A DNA stretch of 64,000 bases from Anodontia alba (lineage: Eukaryota > Mollusca > Bivalvia > Lucinida > Lucinidae). The number at the start of each line of letters is the position of its first letter. The stretch's first letter is position 1. The translations under genes and the position numbers were made by a program. The notes beneath the pieces were generated by a model. It was not told where the DNA came from, made no database searches, and saw only the letters and a program-made list of their open reading frames with translations. This document shows positions 37,536 to 48,945 of the stretch, in pieces. The DNA lies in assembly GCA_964016985.1 (NCBI GenBank), contig OZ024823.1, positions 67,805,925 to 67,869,924 on the forward strand, in the 5' to 3' direction.

Positions 37536-39134
37536 AAGGATAAATGGCCAGCCATATTGGTAGTGATGAGCATGCTTTTTATAAAATCATGAACTACTGG
37601 TTTTACATATGAGGTGAAGCAGATATTTTGATGTATATCTATATTTGAAAATGGCATGCCTGTAATTTCGATTATATAAGGAAAAGTAGAGGGTTGAGCT
37701 TTTCTATAAACGGGACGTAAATGAACCGTTTTTTCTGCCGTTTTTATTTGAAAATTACGTTTCAAGAACGCAGTGTTTAGATAAAACTATACACAATAAA
37801 TGTGAGGGAAAAGGTAGGTTAGTTTGTAAAAAAAAACTATTGCAAAACACGAAAACAAACATCTTTTTGTTCACGTAGTGTGTTAGAAGAGAACAGTCTA
37901 AACTTCAATGGCGACTTTGGTAAAGTGATACTTTACACAAATTTAAGATGACCGTATCTCCATTATGTGCTGAATGATCGGCGAGATGTTACATGTAAAC
38001 TTGTTCCATGACACTGCATCTGATAAAATAATATGTTCGATTAGTTTGAAAATACTTATCAAATGTTTTATTCTCACATTTTTGTGCACCTTTATATCTG
38101 TTCTCAAACCTTGTAATCGCCGCTCAAAAAAAGTGACAATGTGCACTGTCATTACTACTCACGATGCCAAAACCTGTTGTTTTGACAACACATTTTCAAG
38201 TAACAAATGTAGATAATGACTTATTAGTATGCAATGTGTCGTTGGTTTATTTTTTGTTCTTTTCGCAACAATCTATTGAAAAACCTAGGGACAGAACGAA
38301 ATCTAAACGGAAACTATTTACTTGCGCGCAGTTCCCGCGTCCTAATACTGTACGAACATCGCAGGCGACGCAGCCATTTCCAACGAATCATCCTAGATTT
38401 TTCCAAATTCTATTCATTTTTATGCAGCCGTCTGACCATAAAGTAAAAGAGAAAAACAAAAATACATTTCTGTAGGTATCAAACCGTAAGCTGATAAGTA
38501 AACAGTCCCACACGGCGAATATGAATGCACGTTTTCGCTTCTTCATGCCGTATGTCAACAGGTCAACAGCATCAAAAATAATACAGGTGTTGAGGCAAGA
38601 CAAATACCTCCATAATTCATCTGGGTATTCTAAATTCAAACGCAGCACGAAGAAAAGAAAACAAAATACTGTATAGACAACAGCAAAATAAGAAGTCAAT
38701 ATTGGGGCAGAAAAATTCTGACAATTATCACGCCTTATCCTCCACTCTACATCTGCTTCTGTTGTGCATGCGTTCTGAAACCTCTCATGGTCTGAAACAT
38801 CTCACATTACACCGGCAATAAAATGAAACGTCTGTATGAATTTGCTCAATTGAGAGCTGTGCCATATCAAAATCATGTTGACACAAGCTGTCTCATTGCA
38901 AAACCTTTCATAGTGTTTTATTGTTTATATGTAAATGTAATATTTTGAAACTGGTTTGGTCTCAAATCTGCATGTTTTTTGATAATAGCAAATGTTCTCA
39001 TTAGGGATAATCAGCCCTTGTAATCAGATATCTGACAGTTGGCCTTCTTGTCCCCGTAAGTCGTATTCGGCACATAATATTTCAGTCTCCAGAACAAATG
39101 CTTGGGAAATTTGGCATCTTATGTATTTCAACAT
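37536..39134. other. Nothing recognised
   Basis: Several open frames of 70-150 codons exist on both strands (for example 38164-38475 and 38388-38699), but they overlap one another, lack any domain or signal I recognise and have no splice or codon evidence. I do not annotate them as genes. Confidence 0.35.
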
Positions 39135-39185
39135 ATTTAACATATCAAGTAAGAAGTCGCAGTACTTCTTACTTGATATGTTAAA
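39135..39185. repeat. Perfect 23-bp stem hairpin
   Basis: atttaacatatcaagtaaga plus agt is followed by a 5-6 nt loop (cgcagt) and then its exact reverse complement. No mismatch is present, which is unlike a typical microRNA precursor; a recent inverted duplication or MITE core is more likely. Confidence 0.85.
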
Positions 39186-39261
39186 TAAGTCTTTCATAGC
39201 CAAGATTGCTGAAAATACCTACATTTTGCACTGGAAAAAAAGGGTAAAAACAGGAATATCG

Positions 39262-39562
39262 GATTACCTTTCTCCGGGTGAAATTAAAGTAAAGATTAGC
39301 CGCTTGTTTTTTTTTTTTTTTTTTTTTGTGTGTGTTTTTGTTTTCAAGCCAAACGCTATCTTTTCCGACGCAGAAATGAAAGTTGTTGGGAATAGCATTG
39401 TCCGATTTTTCAAAATATGCCTATGAAACTGACTAAAAATCAAGAAATCAGGAGAACTTACCCGTTTGTTGACATTTGGATGTCACGTAAGTCATGACCG
39501 GAAGTTTGCGTAAAGATTTTGAGTGCATAACCACCGGCTATCCCTTACGAAATTACCTTGTG
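39262..39562 (-). promoter_or_regulatory. Dispersed promoter/first-exon-like repeat, copy 2
   Basis: Second copy of the 14890-15165 block. On the minus strand: aaacttccggtcatgactta (ETS-like site), cttacgtgacatcc (CRE/E-box-like), then ATG TCA ACA AAC G and ggtaagttctcc, a donor-like site that would end a four-codon start exon (MSTN). The ATG and donor are unchanged between copies, while much else differs by scattered substitutions. A host promoter fragment captured by a repeat is one explanation; chance conservation within a repeat family is the other. Confidence 0.4.
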
Positions 39563-40907
39563 TGAATAAAGCTTGACATAGATTCATAAGATCTTGATTA
39601 TACTTTAAAATACAGTTTTGCGATTATCTGTTATAATGGTTTGATATGTCGTTATCACTCAGACACGTGCAAGGGTTTTAATCTTGCAGCTTCACCATCA
39701 CATCTTTATAACGCAACTTTTTGTTATAATAGCTAAAATGTTTACTGCTAATTACAAAAATTCCAAGGCACTATGACAACAATTATAGTAATAAAACATA
39801 GCATGAACATATCTTCTTTATACAACCAGCTTATCATTATTATTATAACTTACTTACTTATAATATATGCCATATCCATAGGTACACGTTCACGAATATT
39901 CGTGTTGTCATTAAGTATCGTGGTACAAACATGTAAGTAGTGTTGCAAACTTCATTACTGCTTCTGAAGAGTCTCAATAAAACCGAGACTCCCATTTTCT
40001 AATTCATAGTGTGTTCTTTGTTTCCAAAGGCAATCTTTTTGACATTTATGTACATTTGTGTAAAGTGATAGGGTGAAGAAGAAGAAGTTAATTTTCTCTC
40101 AAAACAACATACAAATACAATTTGCAATAGGTCAAATCTGCCCCTTGAGCAAAGAGTTATGATACAAACATTGTCATGGCGGACAGTGAGATGCCATTAT
40201 ATTTACATCTATATACCATCTACATTTAATAACAATGAAATACACAATAAGCAAAGCGCTGATAGAATCAAAAAGAGTAACTCAAATAATGCCAATAACC
40301 GTTCATAACATGAAGTTATTTCCCTTGATCTGTCGACTTACTTAGGTAAATAGATAGATAGATAGATTGACATATGCATGCAGATAGATAGATAGATAGA
40401 TAGATGGATAAACATACACACATTTACTACATAATATGAAGCATTCATATTTTCTATAATATTAGTATATCAAAGCCATACAGCAAAGAAAATATAGTCC
40501 TTAGCACGGGAGAATGCACACATTACTGACACAACCAGCTTAAAAAACTTTTTTGTTATTAAGTAATAGTAGTTTCAAATAGTGGAACCGACCATCGGAT
40601 GATATGGCCTATCCACTACCTACCCTGTGATCAGTTCCACTTTTGTTTATATATTAATTCAATTGATTTATTTATTTACATGTAGCTATTAAGTTTATGA
40701 TTATTGTTAAACCCAGGCCAAAATTTTGCAATGCCAAATTCGCATATTTGACTGTGTTTAACCTGAAATACATTCACACCCCTGGTTTAACCTGTCAGAC
40801 ACATAAAAAATACATTATTAACAGTTAATTATAACATTATTACAAGTCAATTATTACATCATTTTACATACGCAACAACAATTTGCCTTTGACAAGGCCT
40901 TTATGTG
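39563..40907. other. Nothing recognised except (GATA)n
   Basis: A gatagata microsatellite lies at 40351-40408 in two blocks around cagatatgcatgc-like sequence. The rest is AT-rich with no supported feature. Confidence 0.4.
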
Positions 40908-42195
40908 CTTTTTAGCGTAATAAAGATTTATAAATTGCATTCCTTAATCCGTTTTGAATATTATTTGGACGATTTTTATTTCAGTCACTCAAATAACGTC
41001 TGTTAGATGACGGAGAAGGTGGGAAATAGAGGATCTTACATGAGTGGTCATTTAATATGAAATTTATGAAACGAGTTCGGGTAATTTCTGTATTTTGCGA
41101 GCTTTAGCGAGCAAAATACCGAAATTACCCAACGAGTTTCATAAATTTCATATTAAATGACCACGAATATAAGATTCTGTTTATCACATGGCCCTTCCGA
41201 TGACAAAAAATGCACAAAATATATTTTAAAGATAACGGCTTTCCATAGCTAAGCGGAACAACTCACTACCAAGAATTCAATAGTACTACGCAACAAAAAT
41301 AGTTCGCATAAGTACCGAAAATAACTAGAAACAAGATAAATATGCCATTTGTTACTTCGTTAAACTGAAGGAATTCATGATGATTTTTTATTTGAGCTAA
41401 TAAATATTTCATTTTAATAAATCAATTCAAAACTAAATATTCCTTTGAACAACGTCATTCAGCGAGTCAATACGTCACTGAGAATGAGTAGGGAAATCCC
41501 CCACAGTCAGCTGTCGTATTTAAAGGTCACTGACCTTGATCAATATAGTTTTATGCCGTGGTTGACACACTCAAGTAAACGACAGATTTCAAAACTATAA
41601 AACATTTAACTGTAGTTTGGATTTTAATTTGACACATTTATTGACTATCTGAGTCAAGTCATCCTCCAATGTTTTTTGGAGGAGGTGATTTTTTTTTCAT
41701 TGACGGTTTGACGATATCGATGTTGAGATCTCGAGTGCCTCCAAATATGTTGCGGGAAAACATCGAATTTTTACCACCATGAATATTTCTGGTAGTCGTG
41801 TTATTCACATTGTGATTCCCTCCATCGGTCTGACATTTATCGTTCATCTCAAAATCATCACAAAACTGAAGGTAGGATCTGTTTCAAAAGTAAAGGTTGT
41901 ATCGGCGAACGCAGACACCATCTTGGTTGCTATCAATAAGCGGTGTAATACGAATATTAATTAGGGTAATTAGGCTAACCAATGGGGAGCCTTGCAGGTG
42001 TTATAACACGTGTGGTTATATGATTTTTATGACATGGGTTATTTCACTGAATAACGTGACGGTCATGTGATAAATATGCTTTTTAACGTAAGAAAGATTT
42101 ATATTTGTATTCCATAACCCGTTGTGAGCATTGCTAGGACGTAATACAAATAATGACGTCTGTTAGATGACGGCGAAGGTGGGACACTGAATACA
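40908..42195. mobile_element. Composite repeat: direct flanks and a 121-bp palindrome
   Basis: Direct repeats of about 120 bp flank the region (40908-41030 and 42073-42190), sharing taa.aaagatttata, cattcc.taa.ccgtt and acgtctgttagatgacgg..gaaggtggga. Between them, 41044-41164 is a palindrome: gtggtcatttaatatgaaat pairs with atttcatattaaatgaccac, with about 53 of 59 arm positions matching and a short centre (gcgagctttagcgagc). No transposase is seen. It could be a palindromic DNA element beside a tandem duplication, or a small retroelement-like unit with direct ends. Confidence 0.55.
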
Positions 42196-44534
42196 TAATT
42201 AGTATTATCTATAAAAATAATATAACAACCTAAATCTTTCTGTGCTGCAATTCTATTAATTTTTTATCTCTCGTATATCAATCAATCCAGGTGCAGATTT
42301 TAAATAGGAAGGTGCGCCTTGTCATGTTTTGTTACAAATGTGCTTCTGGTTTTCCTTTACTCAGTATACACAATCAAAGCTGTTATTGTTGCAGGTGTCT
42401 GCATAATACAAGAACCTTTCATACGGTGAAGCCACGGATCAGAATACTCCATTTGGATTATGAATTTTCCAAACGCTTGCTGATAAAACTAAAATGTAGA
42501 AAATGTAAGAGGATCTTGGAGAAGCTATTTATTGTAGGTTTTGTCTTTCTTGTCTATTTTACAGCTTAATTCAGCCTGGTATCCGTAGCTACGTTTTGAC
42601 GTATCCCCAGGGGTTTTCTTTATAATCGAAAGACCCTAGATCATCATAACGTGATACATAAGAACCCTGCCAAGACAGTTTGGGTTGGGTAAAACATTTT
42701 TAAAACCAGCATTTATATGCATTTTACAGTTATCACAGATAGTTTGCAATCTCGAACATTCAACGCTTTTACCAAGCTGTTGCTGTCAAACATTAGTTAA
42801 CGCATTATCATTGAAATAATTCGACATATACATGCGATAACACATTTGACAAATGGTATTGTATGGCGCTATATTCCTGGCATCATTACGGGAAATCGTG
42901 TTATGACTATATTCTTGGCCGTATCACGAATATTCGTAATAAGAAAAAAAAGTAAGCTACCCTCAGTACGCATTCTTTAGAACCACACGTTTGTTTTAAA
43001 AAACGTTTCTGCTTTGAATTTTTAGTAGTACAAGACTTGGTTGCTAACATAAGTATGAAAATTAAAAACTATATCATTGTTTTTGTTTCGTGCACGAGCA
43101 ATCTGTAGAAATATAAATTGCTTTTAACAGATTTTTTTTTTGTATTAACACTAAGAAAAACTATAAGAGTTTGGACAAGAGTACATTGATGAATACCCTG
43201 TCTGCTAAGGATGTTGCAAATGAAGACTATGATGTTTTCATCATAACGATGATTTGAGGGTTTACGAATCGGTTTTTTTTTTTTTGTTTTTTGTTGTTTT
43301 TTTTTGCGTTAAATGTGGTTAATCGTAAGAGTTGCGAAATGATTTCTCATTGGAAATTAGGTAAGAAGCTGTAAAATGGCTCTACAACTCAACTGATTTG
43401 TAAGCTTTCATTGTGTATTAACAGTAATAATTGTGTATTAACAGTAATATACTATGTAATGTGTGTGTGTGTGGGGGGGGGGGGGGGAGAGGGGGGTGGA
43501 GTTGGGTGACTGTACTCCACTCTGTACTAAATAATTTATACATTTGTAGTTGGTCAGTGAGAAGTGCTACTAATTAAACACAACACAGCACCGAGTTTCT
43601 TAATAAAGCCAAGAAACTCTAATAACTACTGTTCTCAACTAGCGGGGATTTGCCAAACTTACTCAGCTTGTTATTTTGTTATGACCCTATTATATAGGAC
43701 ACCTGCTCTAGACTCGACCATGATTATCGTCATTTTGCTGTTAAAGAACTGCACGAGTATGATAATAATGAACCCGTCCAGTTGTGCGCAGCAACCGTTC
43801 CTATTTTCCTGTTTGATGATAGTGGTATTAGATGTTGCTATTAATTTTAGATCTGATATGTGTTACATTTCTGGACCGGTTGCTTAGCAAACTCTATATC
43901 GTCTATATCATGTATGTTGTGGGTCGATTTCTGTTTTGTGGGGACGCGAAACTCGCGTGTTGCTAACTTGACATGGGCATTTTACCCAGATTATGTGTGC
44001 CGTGTTTGCCAGAATGCAATTGTATGCAAATAATTTATCTTCGCCTACAAACACATATTGCCCCTGTATCATCAATACAAAAATATACATACGTAGCTAT
44101 AACCTCAAAGTTCCGCGCATTTCTTACTCTCAACATTCTCTTCTGTGTGTCATAATTTTGCAAAAGGAGACAATTTTACAGACAGGAAGTTGCCTCCTTA
44201 GTATTTGGAAGCTTTACGAATTCAGGGTTGCTCTCAAAGAAAAGAATTTGCTCCGAAATTCTTTCTTTAAGAGTAGCCCTCAATACGAACGGAGGTATAT
44301 ATTTCCATGTCAGAGATATTTACCTTGGAGGAGTAGCCAATCGAATTCTAGACAGGCTGGTCATGTTACAATGTTTGGATATTCAGTATCTAAGGACAAG
44401 TCAATGGAGAAGAGACAGAAGAAACCGTTACAAAACCTCTGAACGGTTCTCTGACATACTTTAACATCCAATTCAATTTCAGGGACGTGCGATACAATCC
44501 CGTTCAAAATCATGAGGAAAGAAGCAGTTGTCAT
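42196..44534. other. No supported gene; (GT)n(G)n run
   Basis: A cysteine-containing open frame at 42291-42569 (92 codons) and a frame at 43564-43887 (107 codons) resemble nothing I know. A gtgtgtgt-poly-G run lies at 43458-43496 and poly-T at 43270-43305. I see no conserved domain on either strand. Confidence 0.35.
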
Positions 44535-44720
44535 TGAAAATTTTGATTCTGTTGTGGTTTAACGTCAACCCTTGGGGGTCATTTTGTGTCGTCTTCCAGA
44601 GAAAGAGAGAAAAGAGATAGAAGAGATATAGAGGAGATGAAAGAGAGGAACAGGGAAGAAAGAGAAACAGGAATGAAAGAATGTCAATAAGCAGCGCTTA
44701 TTCGATACCCCACCCCCATC
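44535..44720 (+). repeat. Dispersed repeat, 5' block
   Basis: The phrase gtcaacccttgggggtcatt followed by ttgtgtcgtcttccagagaa and purine-rich aagagataga matches 52345-52500. The related second half (gtaagccaatatcagttgg) is missing here but occurs alone at 46530-46720. Confidence 0.55.
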
Positions 44721-44879
44721 GCACCCTCCCCCCAAAGGGGAATAACTATAACAGTATTGATCCCCTGACCCTTCTTTTTCTGTAGTAGCAGCATCTTATG
44801 AATATGAACATTTATGCAAAATGTGTTAAGATTCCAAATAATACTAATCAAGATATGCAGGTAAAAAGATAGAGTGCAC

Positions 44880-46330
44880 ATAAGGCTCACTTTTTGAGTA
44901 TTTATAATGTAGTGACCTTGAAAATAAGGTCAAGGTCACCAAAATCTAATCACTTCTTTCCCGGTTTGGTCAAATTCCAGCCATTGGTTAAAGAGATAGT
45001 GTGCACACAAACTTTTTACTGCATTAAGAAATTTTACAAAGGGCAATAACTCCAAGAGAATAGGCCCCTAGCACAAACTTTTTTACAAGACTCATTTTTG
45101 GAGTTTTTATAATGTAATAACCTTGAAAATGAGGTCAAGGTCACAAAAATCTAATCACTTCTTTCCCATATCCTAACAATGTATCGGTGCTAGTTTGTTA
45201 AAATTCCTGCCATTGGTTCAAGATATAGTGTGTACACAAGCTTTTTTTCTATCAAAATTTGAGTTTCAAAGTGCCAGTGTGACCTTGAAAACGATATACG
45301 AGGGTCCTGTAAAAAGTTCTGTCACTAATAGGCTTCCTAAGTTTTATCCCAGGTATATTTTAAAATGCTTCACTGCACTTGAATGGTGTGTTAAATAGCT
45401 AACGATACCCGTTTATTTCGTGCAAATTGCTTTCCAACTGACCGAATTATTTCAAATTGAAATAGATGCAGTCATATACACTGACCAATTTACTTGTTAC
45501 ATTGGAACATGGACCAAGCAAAGGATGGTCAGGAGTCCACCTTTTACATGACAACGCCTCCTCTCATAAGTGTGAGGTTGTTAAGTCTTTTTGGCTTCTG
45601 AAAAGGTGAAAGTTTTAAACCACCCAACTTATTCACCTGACCTGAGTCCCTGTGACTTCTTTTTATTTCCAAGGCTTAAGATAATGCTTTCTGGAAATAA
45701 GTATACGTCTAGAAGTTCTCTTGGCAGTGCTATTTATCAGTGTCTCCAACAGATACCAAAAGAAGACTACTTATCTGCTTTTCGCGACTGGGTAAAAAGG
45801 TTACAAACATGTGTTTCAGTAAAGGAGGGATACTTTGAAGGTCTGTAATAAAAATGTTTGATAAAACGTAGCACTGAAATAATCCGAACCCGGTGACAAA
45901 ACTTTTTGCAGGACCCTCGTAACGTCACTTCTTTTCCCAATCCCAATAAAGTATCTGTGCTAGTTTGGTCAAATTCCATCTATTGATTCATGAAATATAG
46001 TGCACACAAGGCTCACTTTTGGAGTATTTATAGTGTAGTGACCTTGAAAATAAGGTCAAGGTCACCAAAATCCAAACACTTCTTTCCCCCATCCTTAGAA
46101 TGCATCTGTGTTAGTTTGGTGAAATTCAAGCCATTGGTTAAAGAGATAATGTGCACACAAACTTTTACTGCATTAAAAAGGCTCACTTTTTGAGTATTTA
46201 TAATGTAGTGACCTTGAAAATAAGGTCAAGGTCACCAGAATAAAATCACTTCTTTCCCCCATCCTGATGATGTATCTATGCTAGTTTGGTCAAATTCCAG
46301 TTATTGGTTAAAGAGATAGTGTGCACACAA
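44880..46330. repeat. Tandem repeat of about 200 bp, interrupted by a mariner derivative
   Basis: Units carry ctcactttttgagtatttat, aatgtagtgaccttgaaaat, aaggtcaaggtcaccaaaat, cacttctttccc and ttggttaaagagatagtgtg. Starts are near 44888, 45091, 46010 and 46186. The unit begun at 45091 passes into the next copy, which is split at 45298 and resumes after 45921, showing that the array predates the insertion. Confidence 0.75.
45299..45919 (+). mobile_element. Non-autonomous mariner derivative, 621 bp, copy 1
   Basis: Ends are inverted: cgagggtcctgtaaaaagtt at 45299 and the reverse complement ending ctttttgcaggaccctcg at 45919, flanked by TA on both sides (45297-45298, 45920-45921), the mariner/Tc target duplication. 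The interior encodes only the C-terminal part of a transposase: LLHDNASSHKC-type sequence (second catalytic Asp region), then HPTYSPDLSPCDFFLFPRLK with the third catalytic Asp, and VKEGYFEGL at the end. The catalytic spacing fits DD34D. The N-terminal DNA-binding domain and first Asp are absent, so mobility would need a transposase from elsewhere. The frame starting at 45591 is the visible open part. Confidence 0.9.
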
Positions 46331-46529
46331 ACCTTTTTACTGCATTGAGAAAAACAAAAAAAAAAAAAAAAAAAAACAACAAAAAACAAAGAGCAATAAC
46401 TCCAAGAGAATTGGCCCCTTGCCTTACTTTCTCTTACGTAGGTACACCTTCTTGATACCAATTTGTCTGCAGAAATTGATGACTATCGATCACTGCGTTT
46501 AGGAAAAAACCAATGTCGCGGACGGACAC

Positions 46530-46720
46530 ACGGACAGACGGACGACGTGAAAACAGTATACCCCCCCCCCACACACACACAAACAAAGATTCCCCTCTAC
46601 CTTTACGTGCTACAAGGATAGCAAGCCTTGCCCAACTGTAAGCCAATATCAGTTGGATGCCCCGGTGACGTATGATACACGACACCTTCGCCACACCAGA
46701 CCACTCCCTTGTCACTGAAG
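46530..46720. repeat. Dispersed repeat, 3' block
   Basis: ctacaaggatagcaagcctt, gtaagccaatatcagttgga and cgacaccttcgccacacc match 52510-52615. A C-run and (CA)n precede it at 46559-46584. The 148-codon minus-strand frame over it is a by-product. Confidence 0.55.
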
Positions 46721-47128
46721 AAAAAAACGAATGATGTGAAACCGAGCGAGTACTGGATAAAGGGAATGACAGAGATTTGGTCTCAGCAGCCATCGCCGCC
46801 GCTATCCTTGTCGACCTGTGCCAGATATTTCCCAGCAAATGGTTCATCAGCCATCTATGACCACACAAGACCATTAGCACTTCTAATAGTCAATAGAGCT
46901 GGTCATGGTCAATGATAACCTGACGAACAAACGAACATATCTGTTACTGCACTACAGTAAAATAAGTATATTTTATCCTTTATGCACTACACACTCTATG
47001 TTTTACAAGGCAGTTACTAAACAGTAAAGAAATGTCCAGGAAGCGCCGCAATCACAGAACATAGCCTAGCAATGACACCAAGAGAAAGCGCCGCAATCAC
47101 AGAACATAGCCTAGCAATGACACCAAGA

Positions 47129-48079
47129 CTAGATCAGTTTCACTTGATAAGTTATACAGAGAATGTGGGTGGGTTGCATTATCTGAATGCCACAAGAATC
47201 AGAAACTGTATTTTATGTACAAAGCATTAAATGGACAATTACCCTCTTATATAAGCGATATTATTCCCCCCTCACATACGAGAAACTAGTAACTATCCAT
47301 CAAGAAACCGAGATAACATTACTGTTTCATTTTGCAGAACAGAACTATATCGAAACTCTTGCATACCGTCTTCTGTTCCGTTATGGAATAATCTTGATGA
47401 TAAAAAGTTCTTCATTCAGTTCTTTTAACGTCACAACTCGACAATCCACGGAGTACCGCAACATTACTTATATGGTGATAGGTATTTATCTGTTATGCAT
47501 GCAAGAATAAGAAATGAATGCAGTAATTTGAATAGCGACTTGCATAAAAATGTTTTGCTAATTAACCCATTTTGTAATTGCAACTTAGAAATCGAGAATG
47601 CGGAACATTACTTTTTTCGCTGCCCGAATTATTTAAACGAACGTACACGACTGTTTAATGAAACCCGCACTTTTCATCCTCTAAACCTGGATATCCTATT
47701 CTATTGCGTTGTCGAGATGTCTTTAGAGGTCAATATGTCTCTATTCAAATCTGTTCAGACATACATAAAGGATACTGGTAGATTCTCTGGAAATCAATGA
47801 CAAATTACTACTCTACCGCTGATATCCTTCTGTGCCACAACCTCCATGTATAGAGACACTCAATCCTATTTATTTATTCATTTATTTATTTATCTATCGA
47901 GTTTCATTCAACAAGTATTGCATACTTTTTATTACTGAAATTTTTGGCAATGTCACGTGATTGTTGTTGTGTGTTAAAATTGTAGGGGGAGGGACGTAAT
48001 GTTGAGAGAACTTGTGGCCCAACTCTATTGCATACATGTATATTCTTCATGTAAAGTTGCAATAAAATATGTTTATACT
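47129..48079 (+). pseudogene. 5'-truncated LINE (non-LTR retrotransposon) tail, copy 1
   Basis: The frame reads SLDKLYRECGWVALSECHKN, then FMYKALNGQLPSYISDIIPP, CRTELYRNSCIPSSVPLWNN, and after one stop ARIRNECSNLNSDLHKNVLL, CNCNLEIENAEHYFFRC and YLNERTRLF, ending at 47800. This is the typical C-terminal region after the RT of invertebrate LINEs. The final CxC-x8-H-x4-C cluster is the usual C-terminal zinc-knuckle-like motif. About 280 bp of 3' UTR follows, with aataaa near the end. The 13-bp aatgacaccaaga at 47116-47128 and 48080-48092 is a target duplication, so this was a retrotransposition into the minisatellite. It has a frameshift (extra C) and an internal stop. Confidence 0.85.
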
Positions 48080-48945
48080 AATGACACCAAGAGGAAGCGC
48101 CGCAATCACAGAACATAGCCTAGCAATGACAAAAGAGGAAGCGCCGCAATTACAGAACATAGCCTAGGAATGACACCAAGAGGAAGCGCCGCAATCACAG
48201 AACATAGCCTAGCAATGACACCAAGAGGAAGCGCCGCAATCACAGAACATAGCCTAGCAATGACACAAGAGGAAGCGCCGTAATCACAGAACATAGCCTA
48301 GCAATGACACAAGAGGAAGCGCCGCAATCACAGAACATAGCCTAGCAATGACACAAGAGGAAGCGCCGCAATCACAGAACATAGCCTAGCAATGACACAA
48401 AGAGGAAGCGCCGCAATCACAGAACATAGCCTAGCAAAGACACTAAGAGAAAGCGCCGCAATCACAGAACATAGCCTAGCAATGACACAAGAGGAAGCGG
48501 CGCAATCACAGAACATAGCCTAGCAATGACACAGAGGAAGCGCCGCAATCACAGAACATAGCCTAGCAAAGACACCAAGAGGAAGCGCCGCAATCACAGA
48601 ACATAGCCTAGCAATGACACAAAGAGGAAGCGCCGCAATCACAGAACACAGCCTAGCAATGACACAAGAGGAAGCGCCGCAATCACAGAACATAGCCTAG
48701 CAATGACACAAGAGGAAGCGCCGCAATCACAGAACATAGCCTAGCAATGACATAAGAGGAAGCGCCGCAATCACAGAACACAGCCTAGCAATGACACAAT
48801 AGGAAGCGCCGCAATCACAGAACATAGCCTAGCAATGACACCAAGAGGAAGCGCCGCAATCACAGAACATACCCTAGCAATGACACAAGAGGAAGCGCCG
48901 CAATCACAGAACATAGCCTAGCAAAGACACCAAGAGGAAGAGTAA
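48080..48945. repeat. 44-45-bp minisatellite, about 20 units, copy 1
   Basis: Unit gaagcgccgcaatcacagaa plus catagcctagcaatgacacaagag, varying by the presence of cc or c before aagag. Two more units lie at 47037-47128 on the other side of the LINE. The array ends in ccaagaggaagagtaaacaa, which runs directly into the Penelope-like 3' UTR. Frames such as MTPRGSAAITEHSLA (plus) and CSVIAALPLGVIARL (minus) are open simply because the unit has no stops in them. Confidence 0.95.

Noticed and set aside
38164..38699. Overlapping open frames of about 103 codons on both strands.
   Set aside because: They lie on opposite strands over the same DNA, with no domain or splice support.
42291..42569. 92-codon cysteine-containing frame with a hydrophobic end.
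   Set aside because: Cysteines do not form a known zinc-finger spacing, and no signal peptide or homologue is recognised.
43564..43887. Possible fossil exon: one frame reads AVKELHEYDNNEPVQLCAAT and resembles natural protein.
   Set aside because: It spans only about 50 codons between stops, matches no family I know, and has no clear splice sites. Chance is sufficient.
48080..48945. Regular repeats with short variable pieces, at first sight CRISPR-like.
   Set aside because: The variable parts are one- or two-base differences within a continuous 44-45-bp unit, not unique spacers, and the surrounding DNA is eukaryotic. It is a minisatellite.
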